NCBI GenBank assembly: GCA_024636215.1
Contig: JAGXHL010000017.1
Span: 107,042-171,041 of the forward strand
Length of the DNA stretch: 64,000 nt
Reading direction: 5' to 3'
Origin: Deltaproteobacteria bacterium
GTDB lineage: Bacteria; Desulfobacterota; Desulfuromonadia; Desulfuromonadales; BM103
The notes under the pieces are model-generated. The model was not told where the DNA came from and did not search any database. It was given only the letters and a program-made list of their open reading frames with translations. The position numbers were made by a program, and so were the translations under genes. The stretch's first letter is position 1. Each line of letters begins with the position of its first letter. Shown here one piece after another: positions 9,441 to 18,400 of this stretch.

Positions 9441-10423
9441 CGCTGCTCTCCGCACTGTTTGACCTGTTGCTGCTCGCGACCTTGCTGTGGCTGGCCTGGC
9501 GGTTGCTGGCCAGTGCTGATCTGTTCAAAGCAGTGGTGCTGTTTATCGCCTTTGGCTTGCTGCTCTCTCTAGCCTGGGTGCGTTTGAATGCGCCTGACGT
9601 GGCGTTGGCCGAAGCCGCTATCGGCGCCGGCATCACCGGCGCCCTGCTGATGGTTGCACTGGGTCGTCTCTCACCCGAGCAAGCGTGTCCGCGCCGATTG
9701 CAACCGACCCTCGGCCAGCGCCTGTCCGCACCCTTGCTTATCAGTCTGGCCGTGGCGACCGCCGTGGCGATTCTGCTGAGTTCTTTGTTGACGTTGCCGG
9801 AAACAGCGGCAGGACTGGCACCGCTCGTCACCAGCCATCTGGCGCAGAGCGAAGTGGCACATCCGGTGACAGCGGTTCTGCTTAACTTTCGCGGCTACGA
9901 CACACTGCTTGAGGTGGCCGTTCTGGTCCTGGCGGTGCTGGGCATCTGGTGCCTTGGTGAGGCACAGGTCTTTACCTTGCAGGGATCGGTTTCACCGGTG
10001 CTGTTGGGAATGACCCGCGTGCTGCTGCCTGTGCTGGTGTTGACTGGAGGCTATCTGCTGTGGCTGGGGGGACATGCTCCCGGTGGTGCTTTCCAGGCTG
10101 GCGCTTTGCTTGCTGCCGGGGTGGTGCTCTGGCTGTTTGCCGGCCAAATGCTGTCCTCGCGCTGGGGCGGTTTGCCTCTGCGCTGGTTGCTGTTGCTGGG
10201 ACTCCAGGTGTTTCTCGCGACGGCTGCCGTACCGATGCTGCAGGGGAAAATGTTGCTGACCTATCCACCCGGATGGGCTAAGACCCTGATTCTGTTGGTG
10301 GAGACCATGCTTGCCGGTTCCATTGCCGCAGTGCTGGCCGTCGCGGTCATTGGTGGACGGCCGGCTTGCGCACCAGAAAGTTTTCCGCCGGCTGGCCAAG
10401 CCGACGAGGAGAAACAACAGTGA
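9437..10423 (+). CDS. Fused MrpA C-terminal domain and MrpB
   Basis: A 328-residue membrane protein that joins what are separate pieces in other systems. Residues about 5-75 fit the DUF4040/MbhD domain, normally the C-terminal part of MrpA, with the conserved acidic PDVALAEAAIGAG helix. Residues about 95-175 resemble MbhE, and residues about 180-290 are a MnhB/MrpB domain with the GGHAPGGAFQAGA motif. The NuoL-like N-terminal part of MrpA is absent from this protein; that role may be taken by one of the three MrpD-type proteins downstream. GTG start at 9437 overlaps the mrpG stop (GTGA) and has GGAGG before it. Confidence 0.88.
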   Translation: MTLLSALFDLLLLATLLWLAWRLLASADLFKAVVLFIAFGLLLSLAWVRLNAPDVALAEAAIGAGITGALLMVALGRLSPEQACPRRLQPTLGQRLSAPLLISLAVATAVAILLSSLLTLPETAAGLAPLVTSHLAQSEVAHPVTAVLLNFRGYDTLLEVAVLVLAVLGIWCLGEAQVFTLQGSVSPVLLGMTRVLLPVLVLTGGYLLWLGGHAPGGAFQAGALLAAGVVLWLFAGQMLSSRWGGLPLRWLLLLGLQVFLATAAVPMLQGKMLLTYPPGWAKTLILLVETMLAGSIAAVLAVAVIGGRPACAPESFPPAGQADEEKQQ

Positions 10424-10734
10424 ACATACCTCTGCATTACGCGGCCGGCGGCGTCATTCTGTTCTTCCTCGGTCTCCACGCCCTGTTTGTCCGTGTCCAC
10501 CTGCTGCGCAAGGTGCTGGCCGCCAATATCATGGGTAGCGGTGTGTTCATGGTGTTTATCGCTCTGGCCGCGCGGGCAGGAGAGGGCGGACCCGATCCGG
10601 TGCCTCATGCCATGGTACTCACAGGTATCGTCGTGACAGTGAGTTTTACCGCCCTGGGCCTGGTCCTGGCGGTAAAAATCGAACAGACCAGTGGTCGCTC
10701 GCGCTTGCCGCACAAGGGTGAGGAGGGTGCATGA
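10420..10734 (+). CDS. mrpC: Mrp antiporter subunit C
   Basis: A 104-residue protein with three membrane helices, homologous to NuoK of respiratory complex I and to MnhC/MbhG. The segment DPVPHAMVLTGIVVTVSFTA (about residues 62-81) is the family signature, containing the conserved D/P-P-x-P-x-A-L/M-V-L-T-G-I-V. GTG start overlaps the previous stop in GTGA and follows a GAGGAG site; the in-frame ATG at 10366 lies inside the upstream gene and is unlikely. Its stop overlaps the first mrpD by four bases. Confidence 0.92.
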   Translation: MNIPLHYAAGGVILFFLGLHALFVRVHLLRKVLAANIMGSGVFMVFIALAARAGEGGPDPVPHAMVLTGIVVTVSFTALGLVLAVKIEQTSGRSRLPHKGEEGA

Positions 10735-12215
10735 ACCAGCTTCTTACCCAACCCTGGAGTGTCTGGGCGATTCTGTTGCCACTGGGGACGGCGAGCCTCG
10801 CTTTTCTGTTGCCTCGCCAGGCGGTGCGCCTGGGTCTGGCGAGTGCTTTAGCTATACCGCTGCTGGTCGCAGGCGCGGTGGTTCAGGTGCGTACGCTGGG
10901 GGTTGTGGAACATGTTGTCGGCGGCTGGCCGGCACCACTAGGCATCGGCCTGCGCACCGACGGACTGGCGGTGGCGCTGCTCGCTGCGACGGCTGTGGTC
11001 GGCCTGGTGATCAGCCTCTACGCCTGGGGTTATTTCCCCTCTGCCGCTTCCGGCAACAGCAAAACCCGTTATTTCTGGCCTTTGTGGCTGTTTCTCTGGG
11101 GTGCCTGCAATGCTTTGTTTGTTTCGCGCGATCTGTTCAATCTCTATGTGACTCTGGAGCTGGTGACCCTGGCTGCTGTGGCTCTGATCACCCTTGCCGG
11201 TGGTACGGCGGCATTGACTGCTGCGATGCGCTATCTGCTCAGTGGCCTGCTCGGTTCTCTGGCCTATCTGCTCGGCGTGGCGCTCCTGTACGGTGCCCAT
11301 GGTACCCTAGATATAACCCTGCTCGGCACGCTGCTGAGCGACGGGAGTTTGAGCCGCGCAGCCCTGGCTTTGATGGTCAGCGGACTTCTGCTCAAGACGG
11401 CTCTGTTCCCTCTGCATTTCTGGCTGCCGCCGGCTCACTCCATGGCGCCGGCTCCAGTGAGTGCGCTACTCTCGGCACTGGTGATCAAGACGTCCTATGT
11501 GATTCTGCTGCGCTTGTGGTTCGAGGTCTTTCCTGCTGTAACCACCGCCGGAATGGCTCACCTGCTGGGTAGCCTGGGCGCGGCGGCAATCCTTTGGGGT
11601 TCTTTCATGGCCCTGCGCCAGGAGCGCCTCAAATTGCTGGTGGCCTATTCCACCGTTGCCCAGATCGGCTATCTGTTCCTGGTCTTCCCACTGGCGCAAG
11701 GTGAGACGGCGGCGACGGCTTGGGCCGGGGCGGTTTTTTTTGTACTGGCTCATGCCTGCGGCAAGGCGGCTATGTTTCTCATGGCGGGCACTATTCACCA
11801 GACCGCCGGACATGACCGCATCGCTCAACTGGCCGGAGCCGGTGGGCCTCTCGGGGTGCAGGTGGTGGTGTTCGCCATGGCCGGCTTAACCATCATCGGG
11901 CTGCCGCCCAGCGCCGGCTTCATTGCCAAATGGATGCTGTTCAATGCCGCCATTGTTACCGGCCAGTGGTGGTATCTGCTGGTGATGGCAGCGGGTAGCC
12001 TGCTCGCTGGCGCTTACGTGGTGCGGGTTTTGTCCTGGGCCTTTCTATCTGTTGATCACAATCCCTATCCCGATATGTCCTGGGCGATGAAATGGCCGCC
12101 TCTGGCTTTATCGGTTGTGGCGCTGCTGTTGGGACTGGCGGCCTATGAGCCGGTGCTGCTCAGCTTGACCGCCACCCCGGCGGCAGGCGTGCTGCTGCAG
12201 GGAGTGGTGCCATGA
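10731..12215 (+). CDS. mrpD: Mrp antiporter subunit D, first copy
   Basis: A 494-residue proton-translocating subunit of the NuoL/M/N-MrpD superfamily with about 14 helices. The key buried residues are present: glutamate in NLYVTLELVTL (TM5), lysine in LLKTALFPLHFWLP (TM7) and lysine in LVIKTSYV (TM8). The PLHFWLP-AH-MAPAPVSA stretch is the superfamily signature. It overlaps mrpC and the next copy by four bases each (ATGA). By homology it carries a proton channel; whether the complex exchanges Na+ or another cation cannot be read here. Confidence 0.93.
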   Translation: MNQLLTQPWSVWAILLPLGTASLAFLLPRQAVRLGLASALAIPLLVAGAVVQVRTLGVVEHVVGGWPAPLGIGLRTDGLAVALLAATAVVGLVISLYAWGYFPSAASGNSKTRYFWPLWLFLWGACNALFVSRDLFNLYVTLELVTLAAVALITLAGGTAALTAAMRYLLSGLLGSLAYLLGVALLYGAHGTLDITLLGTLLSDGSLSRAALALMVSGLLLKTALFPLHFWLPPAHSMAPAPVSALLSALVIKTSYVILLRLWFEVFPAVTTAGMAHLLGSLGAAAILWGSFMALRQERLKLLVAYSTVAQIGYLFLVFPLAQGETAATAWAGAVFFVLAHACGKAAMFLMAGTIHQTAGHDRIAQLAGAGGPLGVQVVVFAMAGLTIIGLPPSAGFIAKWMLFNAAIVTGQWWYLLVMAAGSLLAGAYVVRVLSWAFLSVDHNPYPDMSWAMKWPPLALSVVALLLGLAAYEPVLLSLTATPAAGVLLQGVVP

Positions 12216-13711
12216 GCTGGTCGGCGCTGCTGCCCGTGGCGATCATGCTGAGTTCGCTGGTGCCGGGGCTGGTTATTTTCTGCTTGCCCGAAGAGCACCA
12301 CCGTCTGCGTGCCGTTCTCAACCTGTCGGGGGCGTTGCTCAAGCTCTGTCTCGTGGCGATTTTGTTTCTGGGTGTCGCTGCAGGTCACGAATATATGTTT
12401 CGCATGCAGCTGTTGCCGGGCACGGATCTGGTTCTGCATGCCGATGCCTTGTCTCTGCTGTTCCTTGTCCTTTCGGCTTTTCTCTGGCTCGTAACCACAG
12501 TCTATGCTATCGGCTACCTGGAGGGTTCAGCCAATCGCAGCCGTTTTTTCGGTTTTTTCAGCCTCTGTGTCAGCGCCACCACCGGCATTGCCATGGCCGG
12601 AGATCTTGTCAGCTTTGTTGTCTTTTATGAGATGCTGACGGTTTCCACTTATCCACTGGTGGTGCATCGCGGTACCCCGGAGGCGCTTCGCGCTGGACGC
12701 ATCTACCTGACGTATACCCTCTGTGGCGGCACGTTGCTGCTGGTGACCACTGTCTGGCTGCAGGCCCTGGCCGGTCGGCTCGATTTCGTAGCCACCGGCA
12801 TCCTCTCAAAAATGGATCCTTCCCTGTATCCGACCCTCAAGATTATTTTTGTTCTGCTGATCGTTGCGCTCGGTGTTAAGGCGGCATTGGTGCCTTTACA
12901 TGGCTGGCTGCCTGCCGCCATGGTCGCGCCGGCTCCGGTCAGTGCTTTGCTGCATGCGGTGGCCGTGGTCAAGGCCGGAGCTTTTGGCATCATGCGTGTG
13001 GTTTACGATATTTTTGGCATCGAGTTTGCTGCGAGTCTGGGTCTGCTAGAACCTTTGACTGTCGCAGCGGCGGTGACCATCCTCTATGGTTCCCTGCGCG
13101 CTCTGGTACAGGATGATCTCAAGCGACGGCTGGCCTTTTCCACCGTGAGCCAGGTTTCTTATATCATCCTTGGTATTGCTGTACTCGGACCTCTGGCGAC
13201 TATCGGTGGGCTGGTGCATCTGGTGCATCAGGGCCTTATGAAAATAACCCTGTTTTTTTGTGCAGGCAATCTGGCCGAGACGTTGGGGATTCACAAGATC
13301 AGCGAAATGTCGGGCGTCGGACGGCGCATGCCATGGACCATGGCCGCGTTTACGGTCGCGGCGCTGGGCATGATCGGTATGCCGCCCATGGTCGGCTTTG
13401 TCAGCAAGTGGTTTTTGGCCCTTGGCGGTCTTAACGCACATCAGCCCTGGGTGCTGCTGGTGCTGGTGGTCAGCACCCTGCTCAATGCCGCTTATTTCCT
13501 GCCCATTGTTTATCGTGCCTGGTTTGCAGTTCCGGCAGCGGGCTGGGACCATGAGCACCTGGCTAGCGGGCGGCGCGAAACTTCCTGGGCGCTGCTGCTG
13601 CCACCGCTGCTGACGGCACTGCTGGTGGTGCTGCTCGGTCTGTTCGCCAGTGCGCCTTTCAGTGCTCTGCAATGGGTTAAACTGATTGCCTATCGAGAGT
13701 ATGGGCTATGA
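12212..13711 (+). CDS. Mrp antiporter subunit D, second copy
   Basis: A 499-residue paralogue of the preceding subunit with the same superfamily fold. The channel residues are kept: glutamate in VVFYEMLTVSTYPLVV, lysine in GVKAALVPLHGWLP and lysine in AVVKAGAFG. The tandem copies differ clearly in sequence, so they are diverged paralogues and not a recent duplication. It may fill the place of the NuoL-like N-terminal half of MrpA, which is missing from the operon. ATGA overlaps join it to both neighbours. Confidence 0.92.
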   Translation: MSWSALLPVAIMLSSLVPGLVIFCLPEEHHRLRAVLNLSGALLKLCLVAILFLGVAAGHEYMFRMQLLPGTDLVLHADALSLLFLVLSAFLWLVTTVYAIGYLEGSANRSRFFGFFSLCVSATTGIAMAGDLVSFVVFYEMLTVSTYPLVVHRGTPEALRAGRIYLTYTLCGGTLLLVTTVWLQALAGRLDFVATGILSKMDPSLYPTLKIIFVLLIVALGVKAALVPLHGWLPAAMVAPAPVSALLHAVAVVKAGAFGIMRVVYDIFGIEFAASLGLLEPLTVAAAVTILYGSLRALVQDDLKRRLAFSTVSQVSYIILGIAVLGPLATIGGLVHLVHQGLMKITLFFCAGNLAETLGIHKISEMSGVGRRMPWTMAAFTVAALGMIGMPPMVGFVSKWFLALGGLNAHQPWVLLVLVVSTLLNAAYFLPIVYRAWFAVPAAGWDHEHLASGRRETSWALLLPPLLTALLVVLLGLFASAPFSALQWVKLIAYREYGL

Positions 13712-15447
13712 ATTTGATAGCGCTACTGCACCTCGTACTGCTTCCTCTGGCGCCGCTGCTGCCGCTGATTCTGTTCGCGGGGCTCTGGTGTCGATGCGGC
13801 AATGCAATGGCCATGCGTCTGGCTCCCTGGGGGCCGCTGCCTGCTCTGCTGCTGGCTTTATTGCCACAGAGCGATGTCAGTTTGCATGTGCCCTGGTTGC
13901 TGCTGGGAGGGAATCTCGGTCTCGACGGGACGGGGCGCGTCTTCTTGTTGCTTGTTGCCCTGCTGTGGTTGGCCGCCGGCCTGTATGCCCGTGGCTATCT
14001 GGCGCAGGATGCCCGGAAGCGGCGTTTCCTCGGCTTCTTTCTGCTCACCATGAGCGGCAATCTGGGACTGCCCATTGCCCTGAATCTGCTCGATTTCTAT
14101 TTCTTTTACGCTTTGATGAGTTTTTCAGCCTACGGGCTGGTGGTGCACGATGGCAGTCCTTTTGCCCAGCGTGCCGGACGCATCTATCTGTATCTGGTCC
14201 TGATTGGTGAAGTCCTGCTGTTTGTCGCCCTGGTCCTGGCGGCGCGCGTCGCCGACTCCCTGGTGCTGGCGGATGCGGCCGCCGCCGTTGCCCATGCCCC
14301 TGAGCGCAACCTGATCCTGGTGCTGCTGGTTGCGGGCTTCGGCATCAAAGCCGGCATGGTGCCGCTGCATGTCTGGCTGCCTCTCGCCCATCCGGCGGCG
14401 CCGGTACCCGCCAGCGCGGTCTTCAGCGGCGCCATGATCAAGGCCGGTCTGCTGGGCCTTATGCGCTTTTTGCCTCTGGGTTTGATCGCTCTGCCCGGCT
14501 GGGCACATGCCCTCATCATCCTTGGTTTGATCATGATCTTCTACGGTGTACTGGTCGGACTTGTCCAGCAACAGGCCAAAACCGTGTTGGCTTATTCGAG
14601 TATCAGTCAGATGGGCTTTCCCATCATCGGACTGGGACTTGGTTTGGCGGAGCCAGCCAGTTGGGCATTGCTGGCGCCGGCGGTGACTCTCTATGCCTTG
14701 CATCACGGACTGGCCAAGGGTGCCCTGTTTCTCGGTGTCGGCCTGGCGCCAGGGCTGGTCAGCGGCGGTGGGCGTCGCTGGCTGGTTTTGGCTGGCCTGC
14801 TGCTGCCGGCCCTGTCTCTGGCCGGCGCGCCTCTGACCAGCGGCGCCGTGGCCAAGGCGGCTCTCAAGCCTTATGTTTATGACGCACCGGGATTCTGGCC
14901 GGCAGTGCTGCCCTTGCTGTTCTCGCTGGCGGCGCTGGCTACGACCTTGCTGCTTGCGCGCTTTCTGTTCGTGCTCTGGCCGCGCACGACTGACGATTAT
15001 CTTCAATCTCCCCTGATGTGGATAGGCTGGTCGCTGCTCGCTCTGGCGCTGGTACTGTGCAGCGCCGGGCTGTTGCCAGTCATGGGCAATGTCACAGCGG
15101 GGCATGAGGTCAAACTCTGGGAGCTGCTATGGCCGCTAAGTGCCGGTACGCTACTGGCGGCTTGGGTGTGGCTGCGTTCGCGAGCTGCTGACGGAAGAGA
15201 GCCGCTGGTGCCGCCTGGAGACCTGTTGGTGGCCTTGGAAAAGGGTCTGATCCCCCTGAACCGGTGGATAGCGCGTCTGCGATCGGCCCTCCAGCACAAG
15301 CGTCTGCGTCTGCGGCCACAGCCTGGTTTCCGCTGGCACAGTCTTGCGGTTTTGCAGTCATTGCCTGTGATGGAGCAATCCATGCGCCGTCTGCCGGTTG
15401 CCGGCGTGCTGTTTTTGTTGATCCTGCTGCTGTTGCTGATTCTGTGA
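13708..15447 (+). CDS. Diverged MrpD-type subunit with C-terminal extension
   Basis: The last and longest (579 residues) of three MrpD-like proteins. The core keeps GIKAGMVPLHVWLP and AMIKAGLLG with both lysines. At the TM5 position where copies one and two have glutamate (FYE-M in copy two), this protein reads FFYALMSFSAYGLVVH, so the glutamate is replaced by alanine. After residue about 480 comes a charged, soluble segment (about 480-555, rich in R, Q and H) followed by a final membrane helix (about 560-578), absent from ordinary MrpD. It may be a non-pumping or modified subunit. Function beyond family membership is inference. Confidence 0.88.
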   Translation: MNLIALLHLVLLPLAPLLPLILFAGLWCRCGNAMAMRLAPWGPLPALLLALLPQSDVSLHVPWLLLGGNLGLDGTGRVFLLLVALLWLAAGLYARGYLAQDARKRRFLGFFLLTMSGNLGLPIALNLLDFYFFYALMSFSAYGLVVHDGSPFAQRAGRIYLYLVLIGEVLLFVALVLAARVADSLVLADAAAAVAHAPERNLILVLLVAGFGIKAGMVPLHVWLPLAHPAAPVPASAVFSGAMIKAGLLGLMRFLPLGLIALPGWAHALIILGLIMIFYGVLVGLVQQQAKTVLAYSSISQMGFPIIGLGLGLAEPASWALLAPAVTLYALHHGLAKGALFLGVGLAPGLVSGGGRRWLVLAGLLLPALSLAGAPLTSGAVAKAALKPYVYDAPGFWPAVLPLLFSLAALATTLLLARFLFVLWPRTTDDYLQSPLMWIGWSLLALALVLCSAGLLPVMGNVTAGHEVKLWELLWPLSAGTLLAAWVWLRSRAADGREPLVPPGDLLVALEKGLIPLNRWIARLRSALQHKRLRLRPQPGFRWHSLAVLQSLPVMEQSMRRLPVAGVLFLLILLLLLIL

Positions 15448-15617
15448 TGTCTCTCAAATCATGGATTGTCGGATTATATGGGGCCAAACAGTCACATTTT
15501 CGGCCGGGCACTTATTATCGGACAGCCTCTTAGGCAAGTTTTTATCTCTCCTCTTTGTCTTGACGCCATCTTGTGGAATAATGACCGACACTTTAATAAC
15601 TTTGGGAGATTACCTTC

Positions 15618-18293
15618 ATGTCCAACCCGCCCCAGCGGCTTTTCCTGATTGATGGCTCAAACTACATCTACCGCGCCTATTATGCCATTCGCCACCTCTC
15701 CAATTCACAGGGTATGGCGACCAACGCCATCTACGGTTTCACCAACATGCTGCTCAAGGTGATTCGTGAATTGAAACCGGACCAGCTGGCCGTTGTCTTT
15801 GACAGCAAGGGGCCGACTTTCCGCAAGGATATTTACCCGGAGTACAAGGCCAACCGTTCGGCCATGCCCGAGGATCTCGTGCCGCAGATCCCCTACATCA
15901 AGAGGGTGGTGGAGGCCTTCAATCTGCCGGGGATCGAAAAGGCCGGCTTTGAGGCGGACGATATCATCGCCACTCTGGCGGGCAAGTTCGCTGCCAGGGG
16001 CATGCAGGTGACCGTCGTGACCGGTGACAAGGATTTGATGCAGATCGTCAGCGACCGTGTTTGTCTGCTCGACACCATGAAGGACAAGATCTCTGGTCCC
16101 AAAGAGGTTTTGGAGCGCTTCGGCGGCGCTGATAAGGTCGTTGAAGTGCAGGCTCTGGCAGGAGACAGCTCCGACAATGTGCCCGGTGTGCCGGGTATCG
16201 GTGAGAAGACTGCGAAAGCCCTGATCGATGAATTCGGCGACGTCGAGACATTACTGGCCAGTCTCGACCAGCTGAAAGGTAAACGACGGGAAAATCTGGA
16301 GGCGTTTGCTGATCAGGCCCGACTGTCGAAGCAACTGGTGACCTTGCTCACTGATCTTGACCTGGAGGTCGATGATGACGCCTTTATCATGGCGGAGCCA
16401 AACCGCGAGGCTCTGACCGAACTCTTCAAAGAGTGCGAGTTTCACAAGCTGCTGCAGGAGTTCTCTTCAGCTTCACGTGCCAGTGCCGGACAGGCCTGTT
16501 ACAAAGCGGTCTTGAGTGAGCCGGATCTGGAGGAGTTGGTCGCTGCTTTGCAGAAAGCAGAACGGTTTGCTTTTGATACCGAAACCACCGGCCTGGATCC
16601 TTTGCGTGCCGATCTGGTCGGGCTTTCTTTTTCGGTGACTCCCGGGCAAGCCTGGTATGTGCCGGTCAGTCACCGTTATCTCGGCGTGCCGGAACAGTTG
16701 CCTCTTGACAAGGTGCTTGCTGCGCTGAGGCCGTTGTTGGGCTCTGCTGACCATTTGAAGATCGGTCAGAACCTGAAATATGACATCCTGGTGATGGGAC
16801 GAGTCGGCGTTGCCGTGACTGAACCCTTGTTTGACACGATGCTGGCCAGTTACCTGGCCAATTCAGCGGCTCAATCCCATGGCATGGACAGCCTGGCCGC
16901 CGAGCTGCTGGATTATCGCACGATCCCCTACAGCGAGGTTGCCGGCAGCGGCAAGAAGAAAATCTGCTTTGATGAAGTCGAGGTCGAGAAGGCAACGGTC
17001 TATGCCGCCGAAGATGCCGATATCACTCTAAGACTTTACGAAAAACTGTTGCCGATGATTGCCGAGCAAAAGCAGCAGGAACTTTTTGACCAGGTTGAGA
17101 TGGCTCTGCTGCCCATCCTGGTGAAGATGGAGCAGGCCGGGATTCGTATTGATGCCGCCTTGCTGAACGGGCTCTCGGCAGACATGGAGAAGAAACTTGC
17201 CGCACTCGAAGGCGAGATCCATGCTTTGGCGGGTACGGCGTTTAATATCGGCTCGCCAAAACAGCTTGGTGAGGTTCTCTTCGAACGTCTCGGCCTGGCC
17301 AAAGGCAAGAAAACCAAGACTGGCTGGTCGACCGATGTCGAGGTGTTGAGTCATCTGGCCGAGGATCATGAGATTGCCGCAAAAATTCTAGATTATCGTT
17401 CGCTTTCCAAGTTGAAGGGCACCTACACCGATGCTTTACCAAAGCTGATTCATCCGGACACCGGACGCATCCACAGCAGCTTCAACCAGGCGGTGACCGC
17501 AACCGGGCGGCTCTCTTCAAGCGATCCCAACCTGCAGAATATCCCGATTCGTACCGAAGAGGGGCGGCGAATTCGTGAGGGCTTTATCCCTTCAGAAGGC
17601 TGCCTGCTGCTCGCCGCCGACTACTCACAGGTCGAGTTGCGAATCCTGGCCCACATGGCGGATGAGCCGGCCCTTAAAGAGGCCTTTGCCCGCGGCGAGG
17701 ATATTCACCGTCGTACCGCCAGCGAAGTGCTCGGGCTTTTTCCGGAGATGGTCACCGACGAACAGCGCCGCCAGGCCAAGGCCATCAACTTCGGCGTAAT
17801 TTACGGGATGAGCGCCTTCGGGCTGGCCAAGCAGCTCGGCATCAGTCGACGCGAGGCCCAGACCTTCATCGACACCTACTTTGAACGGTACCCCGGGATC
17901 AGGATATTCATGGACTCTTGCGTCGCCGAAGCCCGTGAAAAGAAGTATGTGACGACCCTGCTTGGGCGGCGTTGCGCAATTCCGGAGATCAACAGCAAGA
18001 ACGGAGCAGTGCGCGGTTATGCCGAACGTAACGCCATCAACTATCCGGTACAGGGTTCAGCCGCCGACATCATCAAGGTGGCCATGGTACAGATTGCCCG
18101 CCGTCTCGCCAGGGAGGGCTGCGGGGCTCGCATGCTGCTTCAGGTTCACGACGAACTGGTTTTTGATGTCCCAGAAAATGAACTGGAAAGCGTCAAGACT
18201 CTCGTCAAAGAAGAAATGGAAGCCGCAGTCGATGTCAGCGTGCCTCTTCTGGTAGAGGTTGGCAGCGGACATAACTGGCGTGAAGCTCACTGA
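15618..18293 (+). CDS. polA: DNA polymerase I
   Basis: Cytosolic repair and Okazaki-fragment-processing polymerase, 891 residues and full length. Order of domains: 5'-3' flap nuclease (residues 1-about 290, with LIDGSNYIYRAYYA and VTGDKDLMQIV), 3'-5' proofreading exonuclease (about 315-490, with FDTETTGLDP supplying the metal-binding Asp and Glu, and a second acidic motif near EDADITL), and family A polymerase (about 500-891, with DYSQVELRILAH, RRQAKAINFGVIYG and QVHDELVF). Proofreading residues are intact, unlike in some family members. GGGAG precedes the ATG. A weak promoter (TTGTGG-17-TAATAA, -10 box near 15595) may lie directly upstream. Confidence 0.97.
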   Translation: MSNPPQRLFLIDGSNYIYRAYYAIRHLSNSQGMATNAIYGFTNMLLKVIRELKPDQLAVVFDSKGPTFRKDIYPEYKANRSAMPEDLVPQIPYIKRVVEAFNLPGIEKAGFEADDIIATLAGKFAARGMQVTVVTGDKDLMQIVSDRVCLLDTMKDKISGPKEVLERFGGADKVVEVQALAGDSSDNVPGVPGIGEKTAKALIDEFGDVETLLASLDQLKGKRRENLEAFADQARLSKQLVTLLTDLDLEVDDDAFIMAEPNREALTELFKECEFHKLLQEFSSASRASAGQACYKAVLSEPDLEELVAALQKAERFAFDTETTGLDPLRADLVGLSFSVTPGQAWYVPVSHRYLGVPEQLPLDKVLAALRPLLGSADHLKIGQNLKYDILVMGRVGVAVTEPLFDTMLASYLANSAAQSHGMDSLAAELLDYRTIPYSEVAGSGKKKICFDEVEVEKATVYAAEDADITLRLYEKLLPMIAEQKQQELFDQVEMALLPILVKMEQAGIRIDAALLNGLSADMEKKLAALEGEIHALAGTAFNIGSPKQLGEVLFERLGLAKGKKTKTGWSTDVEVLSHLAEDHEIAAKILDYRSLSKLKGTYTDALPKLIHPDTGRIHSSFNQAVTATGRLSSSDPNLQNIPIRTEEGRRIREGFIPSEGCLLLAADYSQVELRILAHMADEPALKEAFARGEDIHRRTASEVLGLFPEMVTDEQRRQAKAINFGVIYGMSAFGLAKQLGISRREAQTFIDTYFERYPGIRIFMDSCVAEAREKKYVTTLLGRRCAIPEINSKNGAVRGYAERNAINYPVQGSAADIIKVAMVQIARRLAREGCGARMLLQVHDELVFDVPENELESVKTLVKEEMEAAVDVSVPLLVEVGSGHNWREAH

Positions 18294-18308
18294 TTGAAAG
18301 CTGCTGGC

Positions 18309-18337
18309 TTGACAAATAAATCCAACAGAAGTGATAC
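18309..18337 (+). promoter_or_regulatory. Candidate promoter of the outer-membrane protein gene
   Basis: TTGACA (18309-18314), 17-base spacer, TGATAC (18332-18337), about 65 bases before the start codon at 18401. Strong -35 match. Confidence 0.6.
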
Positions 18338-18400
18338 TTCCCGGCATCTTGAATGTTTATAGCTGTGATTGGTCGAACATAAATTTAGGGAGGATGAATG

